Part shown: positions 17,801-23,851 of the stretch, one piece after another
How positions within the stretch are numbered: position 1 is the first letter of the stretch
Layout: the number at the start of each line of letters is the position of its first letter
NCBI GenBank assembly: GCA_903927025.1
Contig: CAIYLG010000019.1
Location: 1 to 64,000, forward strand
DNA: 64,000 nt
Reading direction: 5' to 3'
Source of the DNA: an uncultured Armatimonadota bacterium
GTDB taxonomy: Bacteria > Armatimonadota > Fimbriimonadia > Fimbriimonadales > Fimbriimonadaceae
Notes under the pieces: model-generated
The model's input: the letters and a program-made list of their open reading frames with translations, nothing else
What the model was told of the DNA's origin: nothing
The model's database searches: none
Position numbers and translations under genes: made by a program

Positions 17801-19709
17801 TACCGTCACCCTCGCTAGTCCAGCGGGTCCTTCTGGTGATGTTGTCACCCTTGCCTCCACCAACGCTGCGGCAACCTTGCCAGCGAACGTTACGGTAGCG
17901 GCAGGAGCAACGACAGCCACATTCACGATCACGACGGTCGGCATCACTGCTGACACGCCGATGACGCTCTCGGCAACACTGGGAACCAGCACCGTCACCT
18001 GTGGATTCAAGATCTACGGAACTGTGCTTCACTCCCTTGCGGCAGCGCCAAGCACAGTCACTGGCGGCACATCAAGCGTTGGAACGGTCACCCTCACAGG
18101 TGTCGCTCCAGCGGGTGGTGCAGTCGTCACGCTCACGTCCAACAATGCCGCAGCTTCGGTTCCGGCAACGGTCACCGTGGCCGCTGGAACGTCCACCGCG
18201 ACGTTCACGATCACGACAACTCCTGTCTCGGCCGCCACCACTGTTTCGCTAAGCAGCAGCTATGGCGCCTTGACGAGATCCTGCAACATCATCGTAGGAG
18301 CGCCTTCGCTTCTCAGCATCTCGCTCTCGCCAACTGGCCTTCAGGGTGGATCAAGTTCAACGGCAACCTTGACGTTGAGCGGACCTGCTCCGACAGCCGG
18401 AAGCGTCGTAACGATCACCTCGGCAAACGCGGCGGCAACCGTGCCAGCCAGCGTGACGATCGCGGCAGGTGCTACGACGGCAACGTTCACCATCACAACC
18501 ATTCCGGTTGCTGCAGTGACGTCCGGTGCCATCAGCGGCAACCTGATCTACACGAGAAGCCAGACTCTGACGGTGAACCCGCCGCAGCAGAGTTCGATCA
18601 CTCTGTCGCCAACAGTGGTTGCAGGCGGAGTCAGCTCGACGGGTACCGTAACCATCACGAGCCCAGCCCCGACAGGTGGCTCGACACTCACGCTCGCGTC
18701 GAATTCGACGAGTGCGACACTGCCAGCGTCCATCGTGATTCCGGCAGGAGCGACGACGGCGACCTTCACGGTCACCACAACTGCAGTGAACTCTGCAACG
18801 GTCGCTGGCATCACCTCGACCGGTCTGGGTTCCACTAAACTGGCGAATCTCACGATCCTGCCAGGACATCTCTCCAGCATCACTGCCTCGCCAGGCTCCG
18901 GTTTCGGCGGATTCACTTCCACCGGCACGGTCACGCTGACAAGCGCGGCAGGACCTTCTGGCGCAACAGTAGCACTCTCCTCGTCGAACGCGGCAGCGGC
19001 CGTTCCCAGTTCGGTCACGGTGGCGAGCGGTGCAACAACGGCAACCTTCACGATCACCACGATCGGTGTAGCCACAGACACACCTCTGACGCTCACCGCG
19101 TCTCTGGGCACCTACACGGTGACCAGTGGATTCAAGGTCTACGCAACCGTCCTCCACACGATCTCGGCCTCACCGAGCTCTCTCGTGGGCGGCGCATCGA
19201 GCGTCGGAACGGTAAGCCTCAGCGGCAACGCTCCTGAGGGAGGATTGGTGGTAACACTCTCCTCCAACAATGCGGCCGTGGTGGTACCTGGTTCGGTCAC
19301 AGTGCCTGCCGGAGCCTCTTCGGCAACGTTCGCGATCACGACCAGCCCCGTTACAAGCGCAACGACGGCGACTCTCACCTCAACGCTCGGTGCCACGACA
19401 AAGACGTGCAACGTTATCGTCGGCCCACCGAGCCTCTCCGCAATCTCCCTCTCGCCGACTTCGGTCACGGGAGGAACCAGTTCCACTGGAACCCTCACCC
19501 TCAGCGGTCCGGCTCCAACCGGCGGTGTGACGGTGACACTCGCTTCCAACAACGCGTCGGCAACCGTGCCGACCAGTGTTGTTGTCCCAGCGGGAGCCAC
19601 AACGGCTACCTTCACCATCACCACCACAACGGTGACGGCATCGACGACCGCGAGCATCAGTGGAACGCTGACCTACACAAGGTCCGCAACCCTGACAATC
19701 ACCCCTTAG
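11820..19709 (+). CDS. Pro-kumamolisin (S53 sedolisin) peptidase with 22 Ig-like repeats
   Basis: 2629 residues from the ATG at 11820, which opens a signal peptide (MMNFPRLVLLPALLGFAGLS); an ATG at 11760 would add 20 unsuited residues. Residues ~25-190 are the pro-kumamolisin activation domain and ~195-565 the S53 catalytic domain. Visible active-site elements are Glu276 and Asp280 in THDGEGDLDIQ, the oxyanion Asp357 in ASGDSGT and the nucleophile Ser472 in GGTSAATP. Calcium-site motifs FNDIT and GTGWDTVTGWG follow. From ~571 to the end run 22 tandem ~90-residue Ig-like modules. Predicted secreted, self-activating acid serine-carboxyl peptidase with a long stalk or adhesive tail. The catalytic domain looks intact. 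It ends just before a strong terminator. Confidence 0.92.
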   Translation: MMNFPRLVLLPALLGFAGLSGGQTKPVTWASISQDLPPGFSRATFIGHKPSSDKLHISVSLPLGDAVGLQTFVDSVSNPKSSNYRHFLTPDEIGSRFGVSSTSLQQVKDYLTSQGMTISLVGKNRLTILAEATVSQVENAFHTTINQYSAAVNGASTPTNRFSFATPPEVPTSIQKYVTYVGGIDNLNPPKPMGFPVSPTQFRTFYSTASMYGAGNQGQGRTIGISNFDGYSLTSIPPWLSSWGLPVPAGGAGSNVTVEVPPGDTTGANSTTHDGEGDLDIQCVLGMAPLCNLIIYDSGPFAFDPIGVLTLEANDNTCDVITESYGYSGSSGFYLSAHNIHLTINAEGITYMCASGDSGTSISGYPYPDIDPELLIVGGTTTNTASSGGALTSQTGWSGSGGGWNVTSDTFNVLPPYQKGTGVPTSVPYRLVPDVALNADPNTPYWIYLQAGTYGFGTIGTTGLYYGIGGTSAATPTFAGCLAVTEQYIISQGGLPADSHGHQRFGRINDLIYSFNGNPSIFNDITSGNNGTLPNGSASNAGTGWDTVTGWGQMIFSGLASYELNLVTISSLTLSPTTVVGGATSTGTVTLTANAGTGGAVINLISTSPSATVPGSVTVPAGSKTATFTVSTSTVASSTTATINASTGSGSVNATLTINPIAVASVSLNPTAVTGGTTSTGTVTLNAKAASGGAVVNLSSSLTTATVPATVTVAAGSSTATFTVNTTPVSATSSPVITAAFGGATATATLTVNSPAVSTVAVSPTSVQGGTSSTGTVTLTGNAPTGGTSVSLSSSSTSATVPATVTVAAGASTGTFTITTTAVNTSTAATITASISGASQTATLTITPAALSSVSLSPATLTGGTSSTGTVTLNGAAGTGGVSVALTSSSTSATVPATVTVAAGATTGTFTITTVAVATTTTSTITATLNGTSKTATLTINLPTLVSLSLNPTSVQGGSPSTGTVTLTGPAATGGVSVSLSSSSTSATVPATVTVAAGSTTGTFTVSTVAVSASTTATITATQAGVNQTATLTITPATLSSVSVSPTSVIGGTGSTGTATLTGPAGPGGSVVALSSSSTSATLPATVTVAAGSSSATFAITTTAVSTNTSVTITGTFAGTSKTATLTITVPTLTSIAVSPTSVVGGTSSTGTATISGPAPTNGLVVTLTSSSTSATVPASVTIAAGATTATFTVTTVGVSTSTSVTITGTLAGATQTATLTVTPATLSSVTVSPTSVTGGTPSTGTVTLSGPAGASTTVTLTSSSTSATVPASVTVPSGSTTTTFTITTTGVATSTSVTITGTLAGTSQTATLTVTPAALSSVSLTPTTVSGGNSSTGTVTLSGPAGTGGTAVNLSSSTTSATVPATVTVAAGATTATFTVNTTSVSSATTATITATLAGTSKTATLTINPATLTGVTLNPTSVVGGNSSTGTVTLSGTAGTGGAVVALTSSSTSATVPASVTVAAGSSTATFTVTTTTVTSAVTSTITATYSGTSQTATLTISTAGLSGLTLNPTTVAGGNSSTGTVSLPSAAGSGGVTVNLSSSSSSATVPASVTIAAGATSTTFTVTTVAVSTSTSATITATALGSVKTATLTINPANLTSITAAPGSGYGGFTSTGTVTLASAAAASGDVVSLSASNPAVTLPSSVTVPGGATTASFTITTVGVTADTPLTLTATLGSSTVTCGFKIYGTVIHTISVAPSTVSGGASSVGTITLTGNAPPGGAAISLTSSSAAATVPDSITVPAGATTATFTVSTSAVSASTTATLTATYFASTKSCNLIVGQPTLSGLSLSPTSLNGGASSTGTLTISSPAPIGGIAVTITSSTASATVPASVTVPVGATTATFTIATTPVATTTAATISGTLVYTRSQPLTINAPKITALALSPNTVTGGVSSTGTVTISSAAPTGGSSVTLASNSTSATVPATVTVAAGATTATFSVTTSAVSTATTAAITATLNGSATANLTIKLAGLTSILATPGSGYGGFTSTGTVTLASPAGPSGDVVTLASTNAAATLPANVTVAAGATTATFTITTVGITADTPMTLSATLGTSTVTCGFKIYGTVLHSLAAAPSTVTGGTSSVGTVTLTGVAPAGGAVVTLTSNNAAASVPATVTVAAGTSTATFTITTTPVSAATTVSLSSSYGALTRSCNIIVGAPSLLSISLSPTGLQGGSSSTATLTLSGPAPTAGSVVTITSANAAATVPASVTIAAGATTATFTITTIPVAAVTSGAISGNLIYTRSQTLTVNPPQQSSITLSPTVVAGGVSSTGTVTITSPAPTGGSTLTLASNSTSATLPASIVIPAGATTATFTVTTTAVNSATVAGITSTGLGSTKLANLTILPGHLSSITASPGSGFGGFTSTGTVTLTSAAGPSGATVALSSSNAAAAVPSSVTVASGATTATFTITTIGVATDTPLTLTASLGTYTVTSGFKVYATVLHTISASPSSLVGGASSVGTVSLSGNAPEGGLVVTLSSNNAAVVVPGSVTVPAGASSATFAITTSPVTSATTATLTSTLGATTKTCNVIVGPPSLSAISLSPTSVTGGTSSTGTLTLSGPAPTGGVTVTLASNNASATVPTSVVVPAGATTATFTITTTTVTASTTASISGTLTYTRSATLTITP
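13530..19706 (+). repeat. 22 tandem Ig-like modules in the S53 peptidase
   Basis: Counted from the recurring first strand (…LSPTSVVGGTSSTGTVTL). Each unit is ~270-285 bases and Thr/Ser/Ala/Val-rich, with the late motif VPA.VTVAAG.TTATF.ITT. The first eleven units are very alike in protein; the second half shows a four-unit higher-order pattern. Synonymous positions vary between units. Confidence 0.9.
16629..19706 (+). repeat. Higher-order repeat of four Ig modules (374-375 codons)
   Basis: Units 12-15, 16-19 and 20-22 form three copies of an ordered set A-B-C-D. A begins SI.A.PGSG.GGFTSTGTVTL and ends GFK.Y.TV.H; B begins A.PS...GG.SSVGT; C ends near YTRS...LT; D begins LSP..V.GGVSSTGTVT. 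A-type units start at 16629, 17751 and 18876, a spacing of 1122 and 1125 bases. The third copy lacks D and the protein ends after C. Confidence 0.82.
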
Positions 19710-19732
19710 CCTCTTAGCTGAGATCGGTCATA

Positions 19733-19770
19733 AAAAAGGCGGCTCGACCCATTGGTCGAGCCGCCTTTTT
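19733..19770. terminator. Bidirectional rho-independent terminator
   Basis: A perfect 17-bp stem (19733-19749 with 19754-19770) and four-base loop, with A- and T-runs at its ends, lies between the convergent S53 peptidase and FAH-family genes. It should work on both strands. Confidence 0.93.
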
Positions 19771-19781
19771 ATGTCTGGAAC

Positions 19782-20384
19782 CTATACGATTCCGCAAGTC
19801 AGCAACTTCTGGGAGCCAAGAAATCCTTCCAGCAAGTCGCCTCGAGACACTGGGCCGACACCACTTGGGGTACCAGTGTAGATGAGGTCCCCAGGCTCTA
19901 TCGTGAAGAACTTCGAGATGTGGGTGATGATCGCATCGAATCCGTGGATCATCTGCTCTGACGTCGCTGACTGTCTCTGCTCACCGTTGACGAGAAGGGA
20001 AAACGAGAGCGATTGAGTTGGATCCCACTCCAAGAATTCGCCAATCGAAGCTGAGCCATCGAATGCCTTTGCGACCTCCCAAGGCAATCCCTTTTTCTTA
20101 AGCATGCCCTGAAGGTCTCGCGCCGTGAAGTCGATGCCCACCGAGACCGCATCGCAAACATCCCCGGCAACACCGCCAGTTCCCTGCCGCACAAGCCGAG
20201 AGACACGAAGGACGAGTTCCAATTCATAGTGAATGTCGTTCGAGAAATCAGGATAGACAAAAGCCTGGCCAGGTCCAAGCAGCGCTGTGCTCGGCTTCAT
20301 AAAGATCACCGGCTCTTCCGGCACCTCGTTGCCCAACTCACGGGCATGCTCTACATAGTTCCTGCCGATCGCAAAGATCTTCAT
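19782..20384 (-). CDS. Fumarylacetoacetate hydrolase-family protein
   Basis: A 200-residue FAH-fold protein of the short YcgM/FAHD1 type. It shows the family N-terminus (MKIFAIGRNYVEHARELGN), the substrate loop PVIFMKPSTALLG, the metal-ligand glutamates in HYELELVLRV, the Asp in GIDFTARDLQ, and the C-terminal GDLIYTGTPSGVGPV. Such enzymes hydrolyse or decarboxylate acylpyruvates or oxaloacetate. An in-frame ATG at 20615 would add 77 residues of low-complexity, non-homologous sequence, so the ATG at 20384 is preferred. Transcribed toward the shared terminator. Confidence 0.92.
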   Translation of the reverse strand: MKIFAIGRNYVEHARELGNEVPEEPVIFMKPSTALLGPGQAFVYPDFSNDIHYELELVLRVSRLVRQGTGGVAGDVCDAVSVGIDFTARDLQGMLKKKGLPWEVAKAFDGSASIGEFLEWDPTQSLSFSLLVNGEQRQSATSEQMIHGFDAIITHISKFFTIEPGDLIYTGTPSGVGPVSRGDLLEGFLGSQKLLTCGIV

Positions 20385-20662
20385 CGAACCGATTATGCCG
20401 CGAACACCAGGAACCCCGAAGAATCCCCCTTTGGGCACGTCTACACCAATCATCCCTTTCGGGTGATTGGTGTAAAGCGAAGGGTCGAAGCTCCGGCGTC
20501 CACCCTGGTAAGGGGGATGAATGCAGGTGTTCAACAACAACGGCGTTGTTTCTCCGGTAACCCGCAATCGGCGACCCAATTGTGATTGCGCGGCATAAAT
20601 CTGCTGTGCGTCCACGTTCCCGCAGAAGCTGCCCGGTGGGGCGCATCCTGACGTTAACTTTG
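20385..20662. other. Intergenic region with a hairpin
   Basis: About 280 bases between the ABC transporter stop and the FAH-family start. It holds an inverted repeat: ACACCAATCA (20443-20452) with TGATTGGTGT (20464-20473), extended by CCC/GGG around a one-base bulge. No T-run follows it on either strand. No gene is supported. Confidence 0.5.
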
Positions 20663-22414
20663 CTACGCCCCGACGAGTTCGTAGAGCTCGGCGTACTTAC
20701 CGCCGTTGAGAAGAAGATCCGCATGGGTGCCGCTTTCCTGCACAAGTCCGTCGGCAAGAACTGCAATTTGGTCGGCGTTCTGGACCGTTGAAAGACGGTG
20801 GGCGATCACCAGCGTGGTTCTTCCCTCCATCAGGCGGTCGAGCGCCTCTCGCACCAAGGACTCCGAAATCGTATCGAGCGCAGATGTTGCCTCGTCCAAA
20901 ACCAAGATACGAGGATCCTTCAACATGACGCGGGCGATGGCAACACGCTGACGCTGGCCGCCGGATAGGGTAATTCCGCGCTCACCAATCGCCGTCTCGT
21001 ACCCATCCTTAAATCCGAGAACGAACTCCTCAACGTTGGCCATCCGAGCCGCTGCCTCAATCTCAGCGTCAGAAGCGTCGAGACGTCCGTAACGGATGTT
21101 CTCTCGGATCGTGCCGTCAAATAGAATCGTGTCTTGGGGGACGATCCCAATGTGCTCACGCAGAGACTGTCGCTTGATTGACTGGATTGGGACTCCGTCG
21201 ATGGAAATCTGGCCCGACTGCGCCTCATAGAATCGGTACAGCAACGCCGAAACCGTCGTTTTGCCGCTGCCGCTTGGACCGACAATCGCCGTCACTTTGC
21301 CGGCAGGGAGGGTCAGGTTCAATCCCTTCAGCACGGGCGTATCGTCCACGTAGCTGAACCGGATATCTGCAAACTTGACCTCGCCTGCTCGGTTCGGGAA
21401 CGGTATGGCCTCTGGCGCATCTGCCACTTCCGGATGCTCGTCCAGAATTCCAAACAGCCTGTCGGCGGCTCCAACCGCGCGCTGAAGGCGAGACCAAAAA
21501 GAAGCGAGTGAAGCCATTGGACCACTGATAAAGACGATGATCATCACGAAGGCGACAAGCTTGCCCACCGTGATTCGCCCTTCCAGAACGCTCCTGCCTC
21601 CGTACCAGAACACTCCCAGAATCACGAGGGTCATTCCGGCGGCAGCCACTGTGCCCATCATGCCTTCCCAAACCGCGGTTCGCATGGTGATTCCAAAGAC
21701 TTTGACGAGTTTCTCGTTGACCTTAGCGTCTTCATGCGGCTCGCGGGCAAAAGCCTTTACCAGCCGAATGTTGGCCATCGCCTCACTCATGGATCCCATC
21801 GCATCCGCAAGTGCATCCAGCCCCTTACGCGTAAGCTTTCGAAGCGCTAAGCCGCTGATCACAAACCCGGACATGACCACAGCAAGAATTCCAACGACCA
21901 CTACCGTCAGGACCCAGTCCACATACAGGGCGAGCCCCATGCCTCCCAGAAGCACGACAAAGTTCCCCGGAAGCTTCACGACATCGTCGGTAAGCGTGGT
22001 CTGCAGCATTCCCACGTCGTTTGATAGATGCGACGCGAGGTCCCCAGAGCGTCGCCGATCAAAGAACACGACTGGAAGCCTCTGAAGGTGCGAGAAAAGC
22101 TTCACTCGCAGGTCCATCACAATTCGATTTCCTGCGTTCGCGGCCAACATGTACTGCGTAAAGCCGAGGACCGCAGACAGAAGCACGAGCCCAGCGATCA
22201 CGTAAACCATGTGATCCAGCTGGTCAAGCTTCTGCGTTTTCGCGACGATATCGATCGCTTTCTGGGTGATCAGCGGAAGCGAAAGCGTGATCGAGCTTGA
22301 AAATAGAGTGAGGACACCTGCCAGCAAAAGTCGCCATTTGTAGGGGGCAACAAGCTGAAACAGACGAGCAACTCCGGGCAAAGTAAGCTTTACGAGCTTG
22401 TCTTCGTCCGTCAT
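20663..22414 (-). CDS. MsbA-like ABC exporter, fused permease and ATPase
   Basis: 583 residues from the ATG at 22414 (an ATG eight codons upstream is also possible). The N-terminal ~320 residues are a six-helix ABC exporter domain (LPLITQKAIDIV, GNRIVMDLRVKLFSHLQ, FFDRRRSGDLASHLSNDV). The C-terminal nucleotide-binding domain has Walker A VGPSGSGKTT, Q-loop, signature LSGGQRQRVAIAR, Walker B ILVLDEATSALD and H-loop VIAHRLST. It forms a homodimeric inner-membrane exporter, perhaps for lipid or drug export; substrate undetermined. It follows the zinc-ribbon gene on the same strand, with a hairpin in the gap. Confidence 0.94.
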   Translation of the reverse strand: MTDEDKLVKLTLPGVARLFQLVAPYKWRLLLAGVLTLFSSSITLSLPLITQKAIDIVAKTQKLDQLDHMVYVIAGLVLLSAVLGFTQYMLAANAGNRIVMDLRVKLFSHLQRLPVVFFDRRRSGDLASHLSNDVGMLQTTLTDDVVKLPGNFVVLLGGMGLALYVDWVLTVVVVGILAVVMSGFVISGLALRKLTRKGLDALADAMGSMSEAMANIRLVKAFAREPHEDAKVNEKLVKVFGITMRTAVWEGMMGTVAAAGMTLVILGVFWYGGRSVLEGRITVGKLVAFVMIIVFISGPMASLASFWSRLQRAVGAADRLFGILDEHPEVADAPEAIPFPNRAGEVKFADIRFSYVDDTPVLKGLNLTLPAGKVTAIVGPSGSGKTTVSALLYRFYEAQSGQISIDGVPIQSIKRQSLREHIGIVPQDTILFDGTIRENIRYGRLDASDAEIEAAARMANVEEFVLGFKDGYETAIGERGITLSGGQRQRVAIARVMLKDPRILVLDEATSALDTISESLVREALDRLMEGRTTLVIAHRLSTVQNADQIAVLADGLVQESGTHADLLLNGGKYAELYELVGA

Positions 22415-22480
22415 AGGCGTGCGTGAGTGAGGTCGCATCAGTGGGAAGAACGAGTTTACCGCGCCTCAATCTGAGCAGAA

Positions 22481-22516
22481 GCTGAGAGTTTGAGGTGATA
22501 AAACCTGACTCTCAGC
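22481..22516. repeat. Inverted repeat in the ABC exporter leader
   Basis: GCTGAGAGT (22481-22489) pairs with ACTCTCAGC (22508-22516), with an inner AGGT/ACCT pairing. It lies between the zinc-ribbon stop and the ABC exporter start on the minus strand. No U-run follows, so it is a leader hairpin or operator rather than an obvious intrinsic terminator. Confidence 0.55.
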
Positions 22517-22573
22517 CGCTTGGCCGCGAGATCCAACGGGTCCTAACATCCCGTGGCGAGCCATAGAATGCGC

Positions 22574-23080
22574 CTAAGGGAAGAAGCCAAACCAGCCGGG
22601 GCTGTAGCGCTGGAGCGTATTGAACATCCCACGCAAGTGCTGCTGGCGAATCATGTGACCCTCGTGCTCAGAGATGTCCGTTGCCATCTCGACACGCTCT
22701 TCTTCTTTGCGGGTCAGCGGCTCGTGAGACTTCATGAACCATTGCCTCATCAGCGGCAAATCTTCGCCGTGGATATAGAGGCCACCGCACTTGGAGCAAG
22801 TGTGAATCAGGACCGGCGAGTTGTACAGATAGTGATATTCATCGAGCAGTGTCTGGTCAGTCGGACACAGGAGCTTGGAGGCTCCCACGTGCTGCTGGTC
22901 AATGTGACCCTGCAGAGATCCTTCTAGAACCTCGATATCGTGTGGCTCGCAGGTGATCAGCGTATGGAGCTCATCGCTGGTCAGCCAGATACCGGCGCAG
23001 GCCGGACAAACGTTTAGGAGGACGCCATGGGCATTCTCAAGCACCATCGGAGTATTGCAATTAGGGCAAGCTTTCGGCAT
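22574..23080 (-). CDS. zf-TFIIB-type zinc-ribbon protein
   Basis: 168 residues with two TFIIB-like zinc-ribbon halves. The first is complete: CPNC (Cys5, Cys8) and CPAC (Cys25, Cys28) followed by AGIWLTSDEL. The second has CPTD, in which Asp75 replaces the second cysteine, then CSKCGGLYIHGEDL (Cys95, Cys98). A C-terminal charged helix follows. Bacterial members are small cytoplasmic proteins of unknown role, presumed to bind zinc and possibly nucleic acid or partner proteins. Upstream of the ABC exporter on the same strand. Confidence 0.85.
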   Translation of the reverse strand: MPKACPNCNTPMVLENAHGVLLNVCPACAGIWLTSDELHTLITCEPHDIEVLEGSLQGHIDQQHVGASKLLCPTDQTLLDEYHYLYNSPVLIHTCSKCGGLYIHGEDLPLMRQWFMKSHEPLTRKEEERVEMATDISEHEGHMIRQQHLRGMFNTLQRYSPGWFGFFP

Positions 23081-23127
23081 TGGATCAGTTCCCTCTCAAT
23101 CGCCCTATTTTAGGCATGAGACCCCAT

Positions 23128-23724
23128 TTATCGGCGGTGGTTGTTTTCATGGACATTAAGTGCCCTCTCCATCCGCTTATCCGGCACAAGCCACATACAG
23201 GCAACCAAGACAAATACGAGGCTTGACAAGACAGGGTTGACCCAGGAGAGCCCAATCGCGACCGCATAAAAGCCCACCGAGGCTTTGCCTTTGAAATCGC
23301 TCCCAAGCGCGCGTGCAAAATCTGAGTCCCTGCCGTTGGCCGCAACCAGCGCAAATTGAAGAATCCAGTAGCTTGCTCCGCACATAAGGAGCAAGAACCC
23401 ATAGAAGGCAACCGGCCAATGCGCCAAATGTGAGTCTCCCATCCAGTTGGTGCCAAACGGGATCAGAGACAGCCAGAACAGCAGATGCATGTTGGCCCAC
23501 AACACTGCGCCGTTCACATGCTTGGCAACCTGAAGCATGTGGTGGTGATTGTTCCAGTAGATTGCCAGGAAGACAAAGCTGAGCAGGTAAAGGCTGAGGT
23601 CAGGAATCGCCGCTTCCAACCCTTCCAGTGAGGTGCCTTTGGGAGCTTTGAGCTCAAGCACCATCACCGTCATGATGATGGCTATCACCGCATCGCTAAA
23701 AGCTTCTAAGCGCCCCTTGTGCAT
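23128..23724 (-). CDS. TMEM175-family (DUF1211) membrane protein, putative K+ channel
   Basis: 198 residues. The N-terminus RLEAFSDAVIAIIMTVMVLEL contains the family FSD signature that lines the TMEM175 pore, followed by about five more hydrophobic helices (e.g. LYLLSFVFLAIYWNNHHHM, LLFWLSLIPFGTNWMG). Bacterial homologues form potassium-permeable channels in the cytoplasmic membrane. It lies 47 bases upstream of the zinc-ribbon gene on the same strand and could share its transcript. Confidence 0.88.
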   Translation of the reverse strand: MHKGRLEAFSDAVIAIIMTVMVLELKAPKGTSLEGLEAAIPDLSLYLLSFVFLAIYWNNHHHMLQVAKHVNGAVLWANMHLLFWLSLIPFGTNWMGDSHLAHWPVAFYGFLLLMCGASYWILQFALVAANGRDSDFARALGSDFKGKASVGFYAVAIGLSWVNPVLSSLVFVLVACMWLVPDKRMERALNVHENNHRR

Positions 23725-23851
23725 AAGGGTTCATTTTAACGCACGCATTCGAGTCTCAAAGAATTTGCTTTGAATCACGAGGTGATCGGCCATCGTCATA
23801 ATGCTTTTGCCGAGTTCTCGCATTGTTCGCAAGCGAAAGCCGCCGCCCAAT

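Noticed and set aside
13502..19657. Many long minus-strand open frames opposite the Ig-like repeats
   Set aside because: They arise from the Thr/Ala/Val-rich codon pattern of the plus-strand repeats, translate to repetitive Val/Pro/Ala strings, and have no start signals or family features.
13530..19706. Regular repeats suggestive of a CRISPR array
   Set aside because: The period is ~270-285 bases, copies are diverged and the region is one open reading frame; there are no short identical repeats with unique spacers or cas genes.
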